From Actinomadura graeca (GTDB taxonomy: Bacteria; Actinomycetota; Actinomycetes; Streptosporangiales; Streptosporangiaceae), in assembly GCF_019175365.1 (NCBI RefSeq), contig NZ_CP059572.1:8308001-8372000 (forward strand): a stretch of DNA of 64,000 bases. The letters run 5' to 3'. The translations under genes and the position numbers were made by a program. The notes under the pieces are model-generated. The model did no database searches. It worked only from the letters and a program-made list of their open reading frames with translations, and was not told the DNA's origin. How positions within the stretch are numbered: position 1 is the stretch's first letter; each line of letters begins with the position of its first letter. Shown piece by piece: positions 27,902 to 37,125 of this stretch.

Positions 27902-28441
27902 CTAAAGAAAACTCTTCATGGACCCGATGGACGCGAGGAGGCCGACGCCGGTGGCGAGAAAGATTAGACGGCTATCCACCTTTTGAGCCGGGTCACTGCC
28001 GGCTCGTACGGTGGTGTTGAGCAGCGGAGCCGAGCACCGGACCTTTCGCGGTCGGCCCTGTGCGAGGCAGGTGAAGACGAGCCGCTGGCGGCGGCCGAGC
28101 AGCGCCGGACCGACCAGCAGCGCCGTCCCCTCGACGCGCACCGGCGGTGGCGGTGTCGCCGAGGCCGGGTCGCTGGCCTCCACTTGGAGCAGCTCGACGA
28201 TCCGGACGCCTAGGTCGAGCCGGATCGGGTCATCGCCGTCAAAGGCGCTGCGGGGGACGTCCCGGCGCCCGCGCCCGGCGAGCACCACCTCGCGCAGGAA
28301 GGGACGCTCCTGCCTGACCCCGCGGTGGCGCACCTCAAGCTCATCGCGGACTCCGCCGGGTGCGGTGAGCAGCGGCGCGGACGTGCGCAGCCCGTACTCC
28401 AGCCGCGGCCGCGCGAACCGCGTCAGGTAGATCACCACCAC
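27902..28441 (-). CDS. Two-TM membrane protein, uncharacterised
   Basis: 179 codons from the first standard start (GTG 28441). The same frame extends 5' with coding-like QTALSAAGHALLVGVATVVV until a TGA near 28506, so the true start may be a non-standard codon or the gene may be 5' truncated. An N-terminal TM (LLVGVATVVVIYLTRF) is followed by a beta-rich domain (DELEVRHRGVRQERPFLREV; SAFDGDDPIRLDLGVRIVEL) and a C-terminal TM (RLIFLATGVGLLASIGSM). This resembles an actinobacterial hypothetical family. The function is unknown. Confidence 0.6.
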   Translation of the reverse strand: MVVIYLTRFARPRLEYGLRTSAPLLTAPGGVRDELEVRHRGVRQERPFLREVVLAGRGRRDVPRSAFDGDDPIRLDLGVRIVELLQVEASDPASATPPPPVRVEGTALLVGPALLGRRQRLVFTCLAQGRPRKVRCSAPLLNTTVRAGSDPAQKVDSRLIFLATGVGLLASIGSMKSFL

Positions 28442-28548
28442 CGTGGCGACACCGACCAGCAGCGCGTGACCGGCGGCGGACAGCGCCGTCTGCCTGGTCT
28501 CTGGTGATCACTGGCCGGTGCCGATGTTCCCCCGGGCCGAATCAGAGC

Positions 28549-29325
28549 TCAGTGCCGAGCGGGGGTGATCAGGCTCGCCAGAAGCCGGTCGGCTGCGGCT
28601 ACGTCAGGGTCGGTGCGGCTGGGCTGCCATCCAGCTCGGATCCGGGTGAGCGTGTGCTGGACCCGCGCCGAGGACACCGCGAGGTCGGTGCCCAGGCCGA
28701 GCAGGGTGCGGGCGGCGTGGTCGGGACGGTGGCGGCGCAGCTGGACGTGGGCGAGGCGGACGCCGATGAGCGCGCAGGTGCGGCGCTCGATGGGACGCCG
28801 GGAGCCGAACGAGGCGGTGAAGTGCTCCTCGGCTCTTAGGTCGCCGAGCTGGGCCAGGGCGAGGCCGGTCTGATGCTCGAACGACTCGCGGCGGTACCCT
28901 GCCTCCTGCTGCTCGGCCGCCGAGTCGGCGCGGTCCAGGTCGGCTTCGGCCCGGCGCAGCAGCGCTCTGGCGCGGTACCGGTCGGTCTCGGCGGCCGCGA
29001 GCGCCTCGGCGCACATGCCGGTGATCCAGGCGCGGGTCCGCACCGGTGACCCGGCTCTGATGCCGTCGGCGGCGGCGTCGGCCAGGTCCCGTCCGGCGCG
29101 GTCGCGCGCATCACCGGGCGCGGGCCTCATCGGCCAGCCGCCCGGCCTGGATGTAGTACCGCTGCGCAAGACCGGTGCGCAGCGCATCGGCCGCCATGTA
29201 CCCGGCCAGATACGACAGCTCGGCCGCGGCCACAAACAGCGCGGGCCTGGCCGCGCCGCTGGTACCGCGCAGCAACGGCGCCACATCGCCGACCAGGTAC
29301 GCGGCGAGCGCCGACGACCACCGCC
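28549..29325 (-). pseudogene. TPR-type regulator C-terminal half, truncated and frameshifted
   Basis: The minus-strand conceptual protein runs LAAYLVGDVAPLLRGTSGAA to YYIQAGRLADEARAR, shifts frame near 29110, then continues DLADAAADGIRAGSPVRTRA, ARALLRRAEADLDRADSAAE and ends LLASLITPARH at 28549. This matches the helical C-terminal half of Streptomyces-type XRE regulators. The N-terminal HTH half is missing; at about 29325 the sequence switches to a block of STAND repeats in the opposite strand. Confidence 0.65.
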
Positions 29326-29699
29326 CAGCGGCACACGCCGTCGCGCACGCCCCGCTCGACCACCCGGGCGCCGTCGCCTCCCTGCTGAAGGGGTTGCGGG
29401 AGGTGGGGGCGGATGAGCAGGTGGCCGCATTGGCCAGCCGGGCCGCCGCGCACGTCTCCCTCGACCACCCGTACGACGTCGCCTTCCTGCTGGAGGGGTT
29501 GCGGGAGGTGGGGGCGGTTGAGCAGGTGGCCGCGCTGGTGGCCTGTGACCCCGCCGCACACGTCTCCCTCGACAACCCGGGCGCCGTCGCCCCCCTGTTG
29601 TACGAGTTGCGGAGGGCGGAGGCGGATGAGCAGGTGGCCGCATTGGCCAGCCGGGCCGCCGCGCACGGCTACACCCTCTCGCGCGCCATGGCCGAGTAG
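29310..29699 (+). pseudogene. Orphan block of XRE-STAND repeats
   Basis: The plus strand reads DDHRPAAHAVAHAPLDHPGA then three repeats (AVASLLKGLREVGADEQVAA and variants), ending AHGYTLSRAMAE and TAG at 29697-29699. The entry sequence DDHRPA.HA.AHAPLD is the same as the entry to the repeats at 13.64 kb. It is therefore a copied 3' piece of a paralogue, with substitutions such as GADEQV/GAVEQV. It has no start of its own. Confidence 0.75.
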
Positions 29700-30202
29700 A
29701 GCTGCCGTGCTTTGTCGCCGATACCCGGCGGCAGCGACTCCAACTCGTCCTCCCCCTCACCGGAGAGGGCTCCCAGGGCATGGATGCAGGCGAGGGTCCA
29801 CTGCTGAGGGGCGTTGTCGGCTCCGCAGCCCTCGCGTGCAATCTTGCCGAGCATGTATCGGCCGCTGGCCCCGTCACGGGCGGGGCGGTCGGTGAGGCCG
29901 TCGAGGTAGTCGAAGTCTTCCTGTTGCGGTACCTGGGTGCGGGGCCTCTGCTGGTAGGTCTGCAGGTACCTCGCGATGTCGTCAGGGCTGTGGCCGGCGC
30001 GCTGAACATGCGCAGCATAGAGGCCGACGAGCATGCCGAGAGTGTCTTGGGCATCGGTGGCCCGGTAGAGCATCATCCGCGGCCATTCCCATTCAGACGG
30101 AGAACGGCCGTAGGCCAGGACCTCCTGCAGGTAGCTGACTGTCTCGGTAACCATGCGGGCGGTCGCGGCCAGGAGTTCCTTCGGCATGAACTCGTTTTCC
30201 AT
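29669..30202 (-). CDS. Uncharacterised helical protein
   Basis: A 177-residue protein from ATG 30202 (ATG30187 and GTG30226 are alternatives). It is alpha-rich and soluble, with LLAATARMVTETVSYLQEVL, SEWEWPRMMLYRATDAQDTL and a tail DKARQLYSAMARERV. No signal peptide or TM. Its 3' end overlaps the opposite-strand STAND repeat remnant by about 30 bp. The family is not recognised. Confidence 0.6.
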   Translation of the reverse strand: MENEFMPKELLAATARMVTETVSYLQEVLAYGRSPSEWEWPRMMLYRATDAQDTLGMLVGLYAAHVQRAGHSPDDIARYLQTYQQRPRTQVPQQEDFDYLDGLTDRPARDGASGRYMLGKIAREGCGADNAPQQWTLACIHALGALSGEGEDELESLPPGIGDKARQLYSAMARERV

Positions 30203-30381
30203 GATCGCAACGTTAGGGGCGGGCACGGAAAGTAGTCGATGACTCGCCCTACCAGCCCATCCCGATTCCCCCGCCCGGCCGTAAAGATTAGGTGATGGGC
30301 CCCTGCCTGGCCTTGAAACGAATCGCCTGAACGGCCACGAGGAGGCTGACGCGCAGTAGCCGGGTGATGGCGGGTGGCCGT

Positions 30382-32192
30382 GACGTCTTCGACTGGGATC
30401 TGGCCCGCTTTTTGTGATTGATGCGGCTTCGTTGGCCCGTTCAGGTGTGCTGGGCGGTGAGCAGTATCCGTTTACGGAGTAGCGGCAGGCCAGCTCGTCC
30501 GAACATCTGCCGTTTGATCATCTTGATGTGGTTGACGCGGCCCTCGACCGGGCCGGAGTTCCAGCGGCCGGTCAGCCCGGCGGTGACGGCGTCGAGGTCC
30601 TGTTCCAGGCCCTTGGCGAAGGAGGAGACCCCGGGCAGCCCGGCAGCGTGGGCGTCGCTGATCCATCGCGGGAGATCGTGGCCGCTCAGCTGGGTGAGCA
30701 TGGCGGCGAAGGCGCGAATGTGCTGGTTGGCGAGTTCCAGTTCGGGGCAGCGTTCCAGCAGGGCTTTGAGCTGGGGCCGTTCGTCCTCGGTGAGGGAGTC
30801 GGGATGGCGGGTGAGCCAGCCGGTGACCTCGCGCACGCTCGGTGCAGGCGTGGCCAGCGGCGTCTTGGCCGGACGCTGCCCGGCCAGGTGGTCACGGAGG
30901 TTGGAGTAGCTGCCGGTGTAGCCCAGCGCGCGGATCTCCCGGAACAACCCGGTGACGTTGCCGCAGCCCTCGTCCAGGCGTTGGTGCAGGTGCGGCTTGA
31001 AGGGATCCAGCATGCTGGCGCGCGGGGCCTGCCAGCGCCCCTCGGCCAGATCCTGCCAGCTGGCGGCGCGGGCGTAGCGCTGCACAGTGTGCCACCCCCA
31101 GCCCAGATGCCGCGCGATCGCCCGGATCGCATACCCCCCGGCCAGCAACTGATGGACCTGGGTGTGATGCCGCCGGGCGCGCTCGGCGAACTTCCCGGCC
31201 GGCTCCGGCGCCGCCGCCTCAAGCGGCGCAGTCGGCTGGAGTTCCCAGTCACCGCCGGGCCCCTCCAGCGCGGGCCCCTCCACTGCAGGCTCGGGCAATG
31301 CGGGCTCGGGCAGGCACGAGCGGTGCGCGGCCACGCACTTCTCCACCGCTTTGACCAGGTTGGCCCATAAATGCCAGCGATCGGCGACCTGGATCGCCTC
31401 CGGCGCTCCGCTGCGCGCGCCCTCGGCGTAGGCGCCCGAGCGGTCCCGGCAGATCACCTCGACACCTGGATGCGCGGTCAGCCCGTCCGCCAGGACAGCG
31501 GCATCCCGGCCCTGCAGTAACTCCAACGGCGCACCGGTCTCACCATCGATGAGCACGGTGCCATACCGGTGACCACGCTTGATCGCGAAGTCGTCGACAC
31601 CCAGCACCCGCGGAGTCGGGGCGGCCGGATCGGGAACCACCATGACCAGCCGTAACAGTGTGGACCTGCTGGCCACCGCGCACAGCGCGCCAGCCAGCCG
31701 TGCCCCGGCACGCCCGGCCACAGCGACCGCGATGCTGCGCAGGAACTCCACCAGCAGCGGCGTCTTGCGCCCATGCCGGACGGTCAGACCGGGCACCTGC
31801 TCGGCGAACGTCCGCCGCCTGCACGACCGCTCATCGCAAAACAGGCGGCGGACCTGCAGCACGATGGTCGCCTCCCGACCACCCATCGCGGTGCCGGCCA
31901 GGCCGGCGCCGGTACCCTATGCGTCCTGGACGAGGACGAACCGCAGCCCGGGCAGGTCACCGCCACCGGCCATGTCCGCGCCCAGATCCGCACCCCACCA
32001 GCCGCCTGCTCGACCCGCTCGACCTCAACCTCGGCCAGATGAGGCAGCAACACCCCAAGATCATGATCTCTCCACGTGACACATGCTCGCCCGCGACCAG
32101 CGGGCTACGGGCCAGTACCGCCCAGCACACCTGAACGGGCCAACGGAGCCGCATCAATCACAAAAATGGGCCAGATCCCAGTTGAAGACGTC
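30382..32192 (-). mobile_element. Complete ISL3-family element
   Basis: About 1.81 kb bounded by inverted repeats. The outer 25 bp (GACGTCTTCGACTGGGATCT...) match the reverse complement of the right end with one difference. Similarity extends inward about 75 bp on each side to GTTCAGGTGTGCTGGGCGGT. The flanks GTGGCCGT and GTAGCCAG are only partly alike, so a clean 8-bp target duplication is not seen. Confidence 0.8.
30441..32053 (-). pseudogene. ISL3-family transposase, N-terminal frameshift
   Basis: The N-terminus LPHLAEVEVERVEQAAGGVR with CPGCGSSSSRTHR is in one frame, then the frame shifts near 31900-31920. The body runs from TAMGGREATIVLQVRRLFCD to the end. The CDERSCRRRTFAEQ zinc motif, the catalytic VLGVDDFAIKRGHRYGTVLI, ICRDRSGAYAEGA, ADRWHLWANLVKAV and final WNSGPVEGRVNHIKMIKRQM are all present, so the DDE core is intact. 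The frameshift may be repaired by programmed slippage or may inactivate it. Confidence 0.75.
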
Positions 32193-32278
32193 GTAGCCAG
32201 ACCAGACAGCCCGACAACGAAATCGCCGCCTTCGGACCCCGGCTCGCCGTTGCCGCTTGACGCGCTAGAAGCATCGGA

Positions 32279-32462
32279 TGTCTAGCGGGGCCGTGCCGCT
32301 AGGACGTCCCGGCCCGCTAGAGGACGTCTCAGCGCGTCCCCGGAACGTCCCGGCCGGACGCCGGGCACGAGCACCAGAGGAGCGCGGCCGCGCGCAGCGT
32401 CCAGGTCACCGGCTGCCGAGACCGGTGCCCTGCCGTATTCGACTGGTCGTATTCGCGCGGCG
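32279..32462 (+). repeat. Long dispersed repeat, left copy (inverted partner at 63.4-63.57 kb)
   Basis: About 180 bp (CTAGCGGGGCCGTGCCGCTA..., several GGACGTC(C/T) boxes, then the CGTATTCG element) matches the reverse complement of 63393-63571. The right copy has an extra 13-bp GGACGTC unit. The two copies face each other across 31 kb. Confidence 0.8.
32418..32457 (+). repeat. CGTATTCG dispersed element, copy a
   Basis: GAGACCGGTGCCCTGCCGTA followed by TTCGACTGGTCGTATTCG. It has two CGTATTCG boxes 14 bp apart. Shares its core with copies at 54.2, 54.77, 62.66 and 63.4 kb. No small TM gene lies next to this copy. Confidence 0.75.
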
Positions 32463-32721
32463 TGCTGAGCTAGGCCCCCGGGCGCGGGGCTCTACGGTCA
32501 TGATCAGCCAGATGAAAGCTTCTCTGTGGTTCATGGGCCGGGTTCCTAACAGGACACGCGATCTCCCGGCGTTGGCCCCGCTCGTCCCACGATCAACAGG
32601 CAAGGAGCACCAGGCCCCAATCGGTCTGCAATGGTGACGAGCGGGCGCCGGTCACCCCAGATCCTCACGCCGCCGGCCGGACGAGGTGACCATCTTGGGG
32701 ACACCACCAAGTTTGAATGTC

Positions 32722-33429
32722 GGTCAGCACGCGCCGTACCGTGATGCCGGCGTCGGCGAAGTACACCTGTGCCCGCTGCCAGAACGCGGCGGCCGACTCT
32801 TTGGTCTGGTCGGGCAGGATTTCGGTGTAGGCCAGGCGGGAGTGGTCGTCGACGGCGTTGTGCAGGTAGCCGTACCCCAGGTTGGGGCGGCCGTGCATGG
32901 TGCGGGGCCGGGCGGGGTCGCGGTGGGCCGAGGAGTTGCGGCCGCCGGTGGCGCGGCCGTGCACGCGGTGCCCGCCGCCGTCGGGGATGTTGCCGGGTTT
33001 CTTGATGTCGACGTGGACCAGGTCGCCGGGCGCGTCGTGCTCGTAGCGGCGGACGGCGCGGCCGGTGGCGCGGTCCAGGTGCCGCAGGCAGGGCAGGCCG
33101 TAGCGGGTCAGTACGCGGTGGACGGTGGAGGGGTGCAGGCCCAGGAGGTAGGCGATGCGGGCCGGGCCCCACCGGCGCAGGACCCGCACTTTGATGATGC
33201 GCCGCTCGGTGCGGGTGGGGGTGCGGCGGGGGCTGCGGTGCGGGCGCGAGGAGCGGTCGGCCATCCCCGCCTCGCCCAGCTCGCGGTACCGGGACGCCCA
33301 CCGCCGGGCCGTGCTCACCGAGACCTGGAACCGTTCGGCGGCCCGCCGCAGCGGCCAGCCGTCATCCACCACGCAGCGGGCCAGGCGCAGACGTCCGGTC
33401 TCGGTCAGCGGGGCGTTACGGTGGGGCAT
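32722..33429 (-). pseudogene. IS481-family transposase, C-terminally truncated
   Basis: ATG 33429 begins MPHRNAPLTETGRLRLARCV. An HTH (RRAAERFQVSVSTARRWASR) precedes the DDE core start (GDLVHVDIKKPGNIPDGGGH; NLGYGYLHNAVDDHSRLAYT). After RRVLTD, near 32722, the frame enters unrelated sequence, so the final Glu and tail (about 80 residues) are missing. The element sits in the tyrosine recombinase gene at 33.53 kb. Confidence 0.8.
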
Positions 33430-33529
33430 GAGGGCCTCCTGGCGTCCGGTGCAGATGTCGCAATCCACACCGAACCCGGAGGCCCTCCCTCATTTCAAGA
33501 TCATCCGACCGTGCCGCCCCGTTCCCAAC

Positions 33530-33925
33530 CTCCATGGTCAGTACAGCTAGCAGGGCCTCGACGGTGCGCCGATCGATGGCGCGGGTGCGGTCGCGTTTCT
33601 CCGGCCGCCGCTCGATGAGCGCGGCCAGGTCGGTGGTGACCCAGCTGCGGTCGGCCGCCCAGGTGGTGAACCAGCGCAGCGCCGAGCGGTGACGGTTCCA
33701 GGTCCGCGGAGCCGCCTCGTTCCACGCGGCGGTGAACACCGCGTCGGCCTGGTCGGCGGTCACCTGGGCGAGCGGGGCGGTCTCGCCGAGCTCGCGGCGC
33801 AGCCGCCGCAGCATCTGGCCGTAGGAGCGCAGCGTGTCGGCGTCCAGGTCGCGGCGGACCAGGAACGCCGCGGCGGCCTCGCCCAGAGCGGTGTCGGCCA
33901 GCGGCACGACGGCACGGCCGCACAT
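33530..33925 (-). pseudogene. Tyrosine recombinase N-terminal domain, cut by IS481
   Basis: The minus-strand frame gives a SAM-like core-binding domain: LGEAAAAFLVRRDLDADTLR, SYGQMLRRLRRELG, RTWNRHRSALRWFTTWAADR. It reaches RRTVEALLAVL at the start of the catalytic domain, then meets the IS481 right end. The Arg-His-Arg-Tyr catalytic residues are absent. Recombinase C-termini of possibly the same family occur at 55.2 and 62.8 kb. Confidence 0.7.
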
Positions 33926-33969
33926 ACCACTTGCCGTCAATCGATGCCCGGTCACGCGTTCGTCTCCGT

Positions 33970-35316
33970 TCACTGCCCGCTTCGCGAAGCGCCGCCGCCA
34001 TCCGTCGAATCACCAAGGTACTCATCGAGGATTTCAACGATGGCGTCCCTGATGGCCTCCTCGATGCTGGCGGGCGCGGACCACTGCGCGTTCGCGGGGT
34101 CGTAGCACCGCGGCAACTCGCATGGCAAGAGGTCTCCTGTCGCACGGTCAGCGTCCCACATGCACTCGAAGGGGTCTTCGTCGATGAATGGAATTAGCCT
34201 TCCCGCGGCCTTCGCATTGCGTCCTTGTGAAATGCCGTACAAGGACGCGTAACAGAGTTCCATGATCCTGGAGATGGCTTGGCCGCACTGGTCGACATAG
34301 TGCAGTGTCGACGAACCATGGAGGTGTGCTATGAATTCGCGATAGAGGATCTTCCTGACGTTCAGTTGGATGATAGTTTCCAAGTGTGGGTCGATGGGCT
34401 TGGAATAGACCCATTCGCGAAATGCTGCGATATGATAGAAGATGCTGCCTAGCAAGTAGAAGCCTGGTCCGCCGAGGATTAATGCTATAGCGGCCGGTTC
34501 TGCCGAGCCGAACAATCTGTTCTGAGTACCGTGCCGTGCCGTTTGCAGAGAGATCGCAGCCCAGTCGGCGTTGACCTCCTTTATGGGCGTGGTGTCCCGT
34601 ACATCGTGTCGGTTCAGCAGGTGGGCCAGTTCATGGCCCACGATGAACGACTCCACCGCGTCGTAGGTGTACGGCATGAGGCCGGGCCCTGCCCTGAGCC
34701 TGTCCGAGATCGGGGAACCTCCGCTCGGGAACTCCTCCTCCCACACCTTGGTCGAGCGATTGAAGAACGTAATGATGGCCTTCGCTACCCCCTGTGAGTG
34801 GCTCCGGCAGATGTCCTCCAGGTTCGCCGGTCCCCACCAAGAGCGTTGACCATTTGAGGCGGGGGCTAGGTCTATGATGTCGAGCGTCATCTCCGTGAAG
34901 TACTTGAGGACATCCATGAACCCGCGCCCGATGAAGATGAAGTCCAGGTCGCGACCCGGCTGGGCGTAGGAGACGAAATCTCGGTTGATCGCCATCCGGG
35001 CGGCGACCGGATTCGCGTCAATCAGACCGGGATGGCTGGGATCGACGTCCGCGAGTAGTTCTAGGAGATGGCGTTGGAATACCACATCCATGAAAGTTCG
35101 ATAGGCGGAGCGGTCGGCTGCCCAGGCGTATCCGAGATCGTCTGCAAGGTGCGGGTACTCAGCGAGCATGTCGCTGATAGGCGAAAACAGTCTCTCGTTG
35201 TAGTCCGGGTGGTCCGGCCAGTCGAGGAGCTTTCCTTCAGGCAAGTAGTAATGATCATCTGCGGTGATGACAGCGTTGCGGGCGCGCGCGGCAACCTCAT
35301 CGGCGGTCAGTGCCAT
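33970..35316 (-). CDS. Putative zinc metallopeptidase (HELAH)
   Basis: A 448-residue protein. FIVGHELAHLLNRHD places the zinc ligands His228 and His232 and the catalytic Glu229, with KEVNADWAAISL (Glu247/Asp251) as a likely third-ligand helix. Around it are helical stretches and one weakly hydrophobic segment (IALILGGPGFYLLGSIFYHI). Length and surroundings fit none of the peptidase families I know well. Codon use is less GC-biased than in its neighbours, suggesting separate acquisition. Its ATG lies inside the end of the upstream small gene (20-bp overlap), so the two are co-translated. Confidence 0.7.
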   Translation of the reverse strand: MALTADEVAARARNAVITADDHYYLPEGKLLDWPDHPDYNERLFSPISDMLAEYPHLADDLGYAWAADRSAYRTFMDVVFQRHLLELLADVDPSHPGLIDANPVAARMAINRDFVSYAQPGRDLDFIFIGRGFMDVLKYFTEMTLDIIDLAPASNGQRSWWGPANLEDICRSHSQGVAKAIITFFNRSTKVWEEEFPSGGSPISDRLRAGPGLMPYTYDAVESFIVGHELAHLLNRHDVRDTTPIKEVNADWAAISLQTARHGTQNRLFGSAEPAAIALILGGPGFYLLGSIFYHIAAFREWVYSKPIDPHLETIIQLNVRKILYREFIAHLHGSSTLHYVDQCGQAISRIMELCYASLYGISQGRNAKAAGRLIPFIDEDPFECMWDADRATGDLLPCELPRCYDPANAQWSAPASIEEAIRDAIVEILDEYLGDSTDGGGASRSGQ

Positions 35317-35671
35317 CGCCAGCCTCGGGGCCCCAGTACGCGCTGCAGTAGTCAGTCACCCCGGATCGCACGAGCAGCACCGACACTGTCGCCGCCGGGG
35401 TGACGGCGAACTGGGTCGCCAGTAGATCTGCGATCGCTCCGGCGAGGGCGATCTTGTCGCCATCCTGCGCGATCTGCTTGATCCTGGCGTCACCGCAAAC
35501 GGCCTCCTGGGCGGCCTCGCGAAGCCGCGCGAGGACCTGCCTGCCCCTCCTCAGGGCATTCTGCGGGAACGCGGCGTGCGCGCTTGAGCCCAGCTCCGCC
35601 AAGAGCGTGTCGTCGGACAGGCTCATCAGGCGCACGATCTCGTCGCGTTCTATGGTGCCCTCGCCAGGCAT
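35297..35671 (-). CDS. Small partner protein of the HExxH peptidase
   Basis: 124 residues from ATG 35671. It is mostly helical: ERDEIVRLMSLSDDTLLAEL, RRGRQVLARLREAAQEAVCG, KIALAGAIADLLATQFAV. No TM or known domain. It overlaps the peptidase gene by 20 bp, as in two-gene toxin-antitoxin or effector-adaptor units. A half-site of the GTGACAGGGAATG palindrome lies 16 bp upstream of its start. Confidence 0.65.
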   Translation of the reverse strand: MPGEGTIERDEIVRLMSLSDDTLLAELGSSAHAAFPQNALRRGRQVLARLREAAQEAVCGDARIKQIAQDGDKIALAGAIADLLATQFAVTPAATVSVLLVRSGVTDYCSAYWGPEAGDGTDRR

Positions 35672-35686
35672 AACAGACCGCCTAAT

Positions 35687-35804
35687 GTGACAGGGAATGT
35701 GTCGGCTTTGACCGTATGGGCCGGGGAGGACGACCGAGGTGAGAACGCCTGCGCCTATGGCGGCCGGATGCGGTCGTGACAGGGAATGGGCCATTCCCTG
35801 TCAC
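35687..35804. promoter_or_regulatory. Operator-like palindrome and half-site upstream of the peptidase operon
   Basis: GTGACAGGGAATGG is repeated as a perfect inverted repeat around one central G at 35776-35804 (14-bp arms). The 13-bp half-site GTGACAGGGAATG occurs again at 35687-35699, immediately before the operon start. This is a typical repressor-binding layout. The regulator is not adjacent. Confidence 0.75.
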
Positions 35805-35962
35805 ATCAGCTTTCTGTTTCGCTCCGTGTCTGTAGTGATCTCCGAACGAGCGTGGCAGTCCCGTCTTCTCGTGGTTGGACGATCCATCCAGGGGACCAGG
35901 TGCTGGACGCGTTGCCGAGATCAGGGTCCCGGTGACAGGTGCGTCGTCCATGAGCCCTCACG

Positions 35963-35990
35963 CTCTCACATAGTCAGCATTATGTGAGAG
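35963..35990. promoter_or_regulatory. Perfect 10-bp inverted repeat CTCTCACATA...TATGTGAGAG
   Basis: Arms at 35963-35972 and 35981-35990 with an 8-bp loop. It lies between the end of the pentapeptide gene and the peptidase operon, all on the minus strand. It lacks a T-run, so an operator is as likely as a terminator. Confidence 0.55.
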
Positions 35991-36022
35991 AAAGTGACCG
36001 GGTGGTCGTTGTCGGGCCAGTG

Positions 36023-36763
36023 CTACGCGGGTCCACCGGGATCCTCGCCTACCACCTCGTACACGCCCCGCGCGACCTGCGCCGACCGCTGCCGTATCCC
36101 GGTCTCCCAGGCCGCGGGCCACCGCGTCTCCCCCCAGGACCCGGGCCGATCCTGGAGTCCCTCCGCCTCGGCCCCCGTCCAGCGCGCCCGCAGCAGCCGG
36201 GTGCCGATCAAGATCGCCTCGGTCAGATCCGCGCCGGTCAGGTCCGCGCCGGACAGGTCCGCGCCGGACAGGTCCGCGCCGGACAGGTCCGTGTCGGACA
36301 GGTCCGTGTCGGACAGGTCCGCGTGGATCAGGTCCGCGCCGGACAGGTACGCGCCGGACAGGTACGCGCCGCCCAGGTCCACGCCGTTCAGCCGCACCTG
36401 GGACAGGCGGACATCGCCCAGGAGACCGGACCAGAGAGAAGACCCGCGCCCAGACAGGTTCGCGCCGGTGAGGTCGGCACCGGTGAGGTCGGCACCGAGC
36501 AGGTTCGCGCCGGACAGGTCCGCGCCGACCAGGCGCGTGCGGATCAGACGCCCGTCGGCCAGGCCCGCGTCGGCCAGGTTCGCGCGGGTCAGATCCGCGC
36601 CGGTCAGGTCCGCGCCGGACAGGTCCGCGCCGGTGAGATCCGCGCCGAGCAGGTTCGCACCGGCCAGGTCCACGCCATACAGGTCCGCGCCGGGCAGGGC
36701 GGCGTAGGGATGGATGCGGTCCCGGGTGATGCCGGGCGCGATCTCCTCGTCGTCCTCATCCAC
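36023..36763 (-). CDS. Pentapeptide-repeat protein
   Basis: 246 residues. The N-terminal block DEDDEEIAPGITRDRIHPYA leads into about 33 pentapeptides (ADLYG VDLAG ANLLG ADLTG ...), with one non-repeat break (GRGSSLWSGLLGDVRLSQ). A non-repeat tail follows (ARWTGAEAEGLQDRPGSWGE...). Right-handed beta-helix proteins of this kind include DNA mimics such as MfpA/Qnr and conflict-associated adaptors; no function can be chosen. The same N-terminal block occurs at 55.8 kb. The frame continues upstream as GRRLV, so the real start may be a few codons earlier. Confidence 0.8.
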   Translation of the reverse strand: MDEDDEEIAPGITRDRIHPYAALPGADLYGVDLAGANLLGADLTGADLSGADLTGADLTRANLADAGLADGRLIRTRLVGADLSGANLLGADLTGADLTGANLSGRGSSLWSGLLGDVRLSQVRLNGVDLGGAYLSGAYLSGADLIHADLSDTDLSDTDLSGADLSGADLSGADLTGADLTEAILIGTRLLRARWTGAEAEGLQDRPGSWGETRWPAAWETGIRQRSAQVARGVYEVVGEDPGGPA

Positions 36764-36780
36764 CAGCCGCCGCCCGCCGC

Positions 36781-37125
36781 TGGATCTCCAACGGGAGGCG
36801 GGTCTGGGTGGATGCTTGGCTGGGCCCGAACCGGCACAAGAGCGGCCGGCTCATCGTCACCGCCTCCCGCCGCAGGGCCGCCGGTCCCAGAAGTTGGGGC
36901 CGACCCGCCTACCTCTTCCGCGGCCGTGGCCAGCGCGGATACGCCAACCTCACCGGACGCGACGGACTCGAGTACCTGGCACGTAACAACCCCCGCGCAG
37001 CGCCGACGCGCTACTTCAAGAGCATGGTGCCCAACACCCACGACCACCTGAGAGAACTCGTCCCTCCAGACGGCCATCGATGGCGGCAACCCTACCCACC
37101 AGAACTGCACATGGACCCTGCCTAG
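36781..37125 (+). pseudogene. 3' fragment of an uncharacterised gene
   Basis: A plus-strand frame with strong third-position GC: WISNGRRVWVDAWLGPNRHK, SGRLIVTASRRRAAG, FRGRGQRGYANLTGRDGLEY, then a TAG at 37123. There is no ribosome-binding site; coding-quality sequence begins exactly where the pentapeptide gene's shared block begins. It is therefore probably the 3' end of a gene cut by that insertion. Confidence 0.5.

Noticed and set aside
33530..33925. Functional integrase for the excisionase at 4.9 kb
   Set aside because: The catalytic domain is missing, the gene is split by IS481 and the distance is 29 kb.
35963..35990. Rho-independent terminator
   Set aside because: The hairpin is AT-rich and not followed by a T-run on either strand, so an operator is at least as likely.
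35984..37051. Plus-strand protein with repeated VRAGQ units
   Set aside because: Antisense shadow of the intact minus-strand pentapeptide gene.
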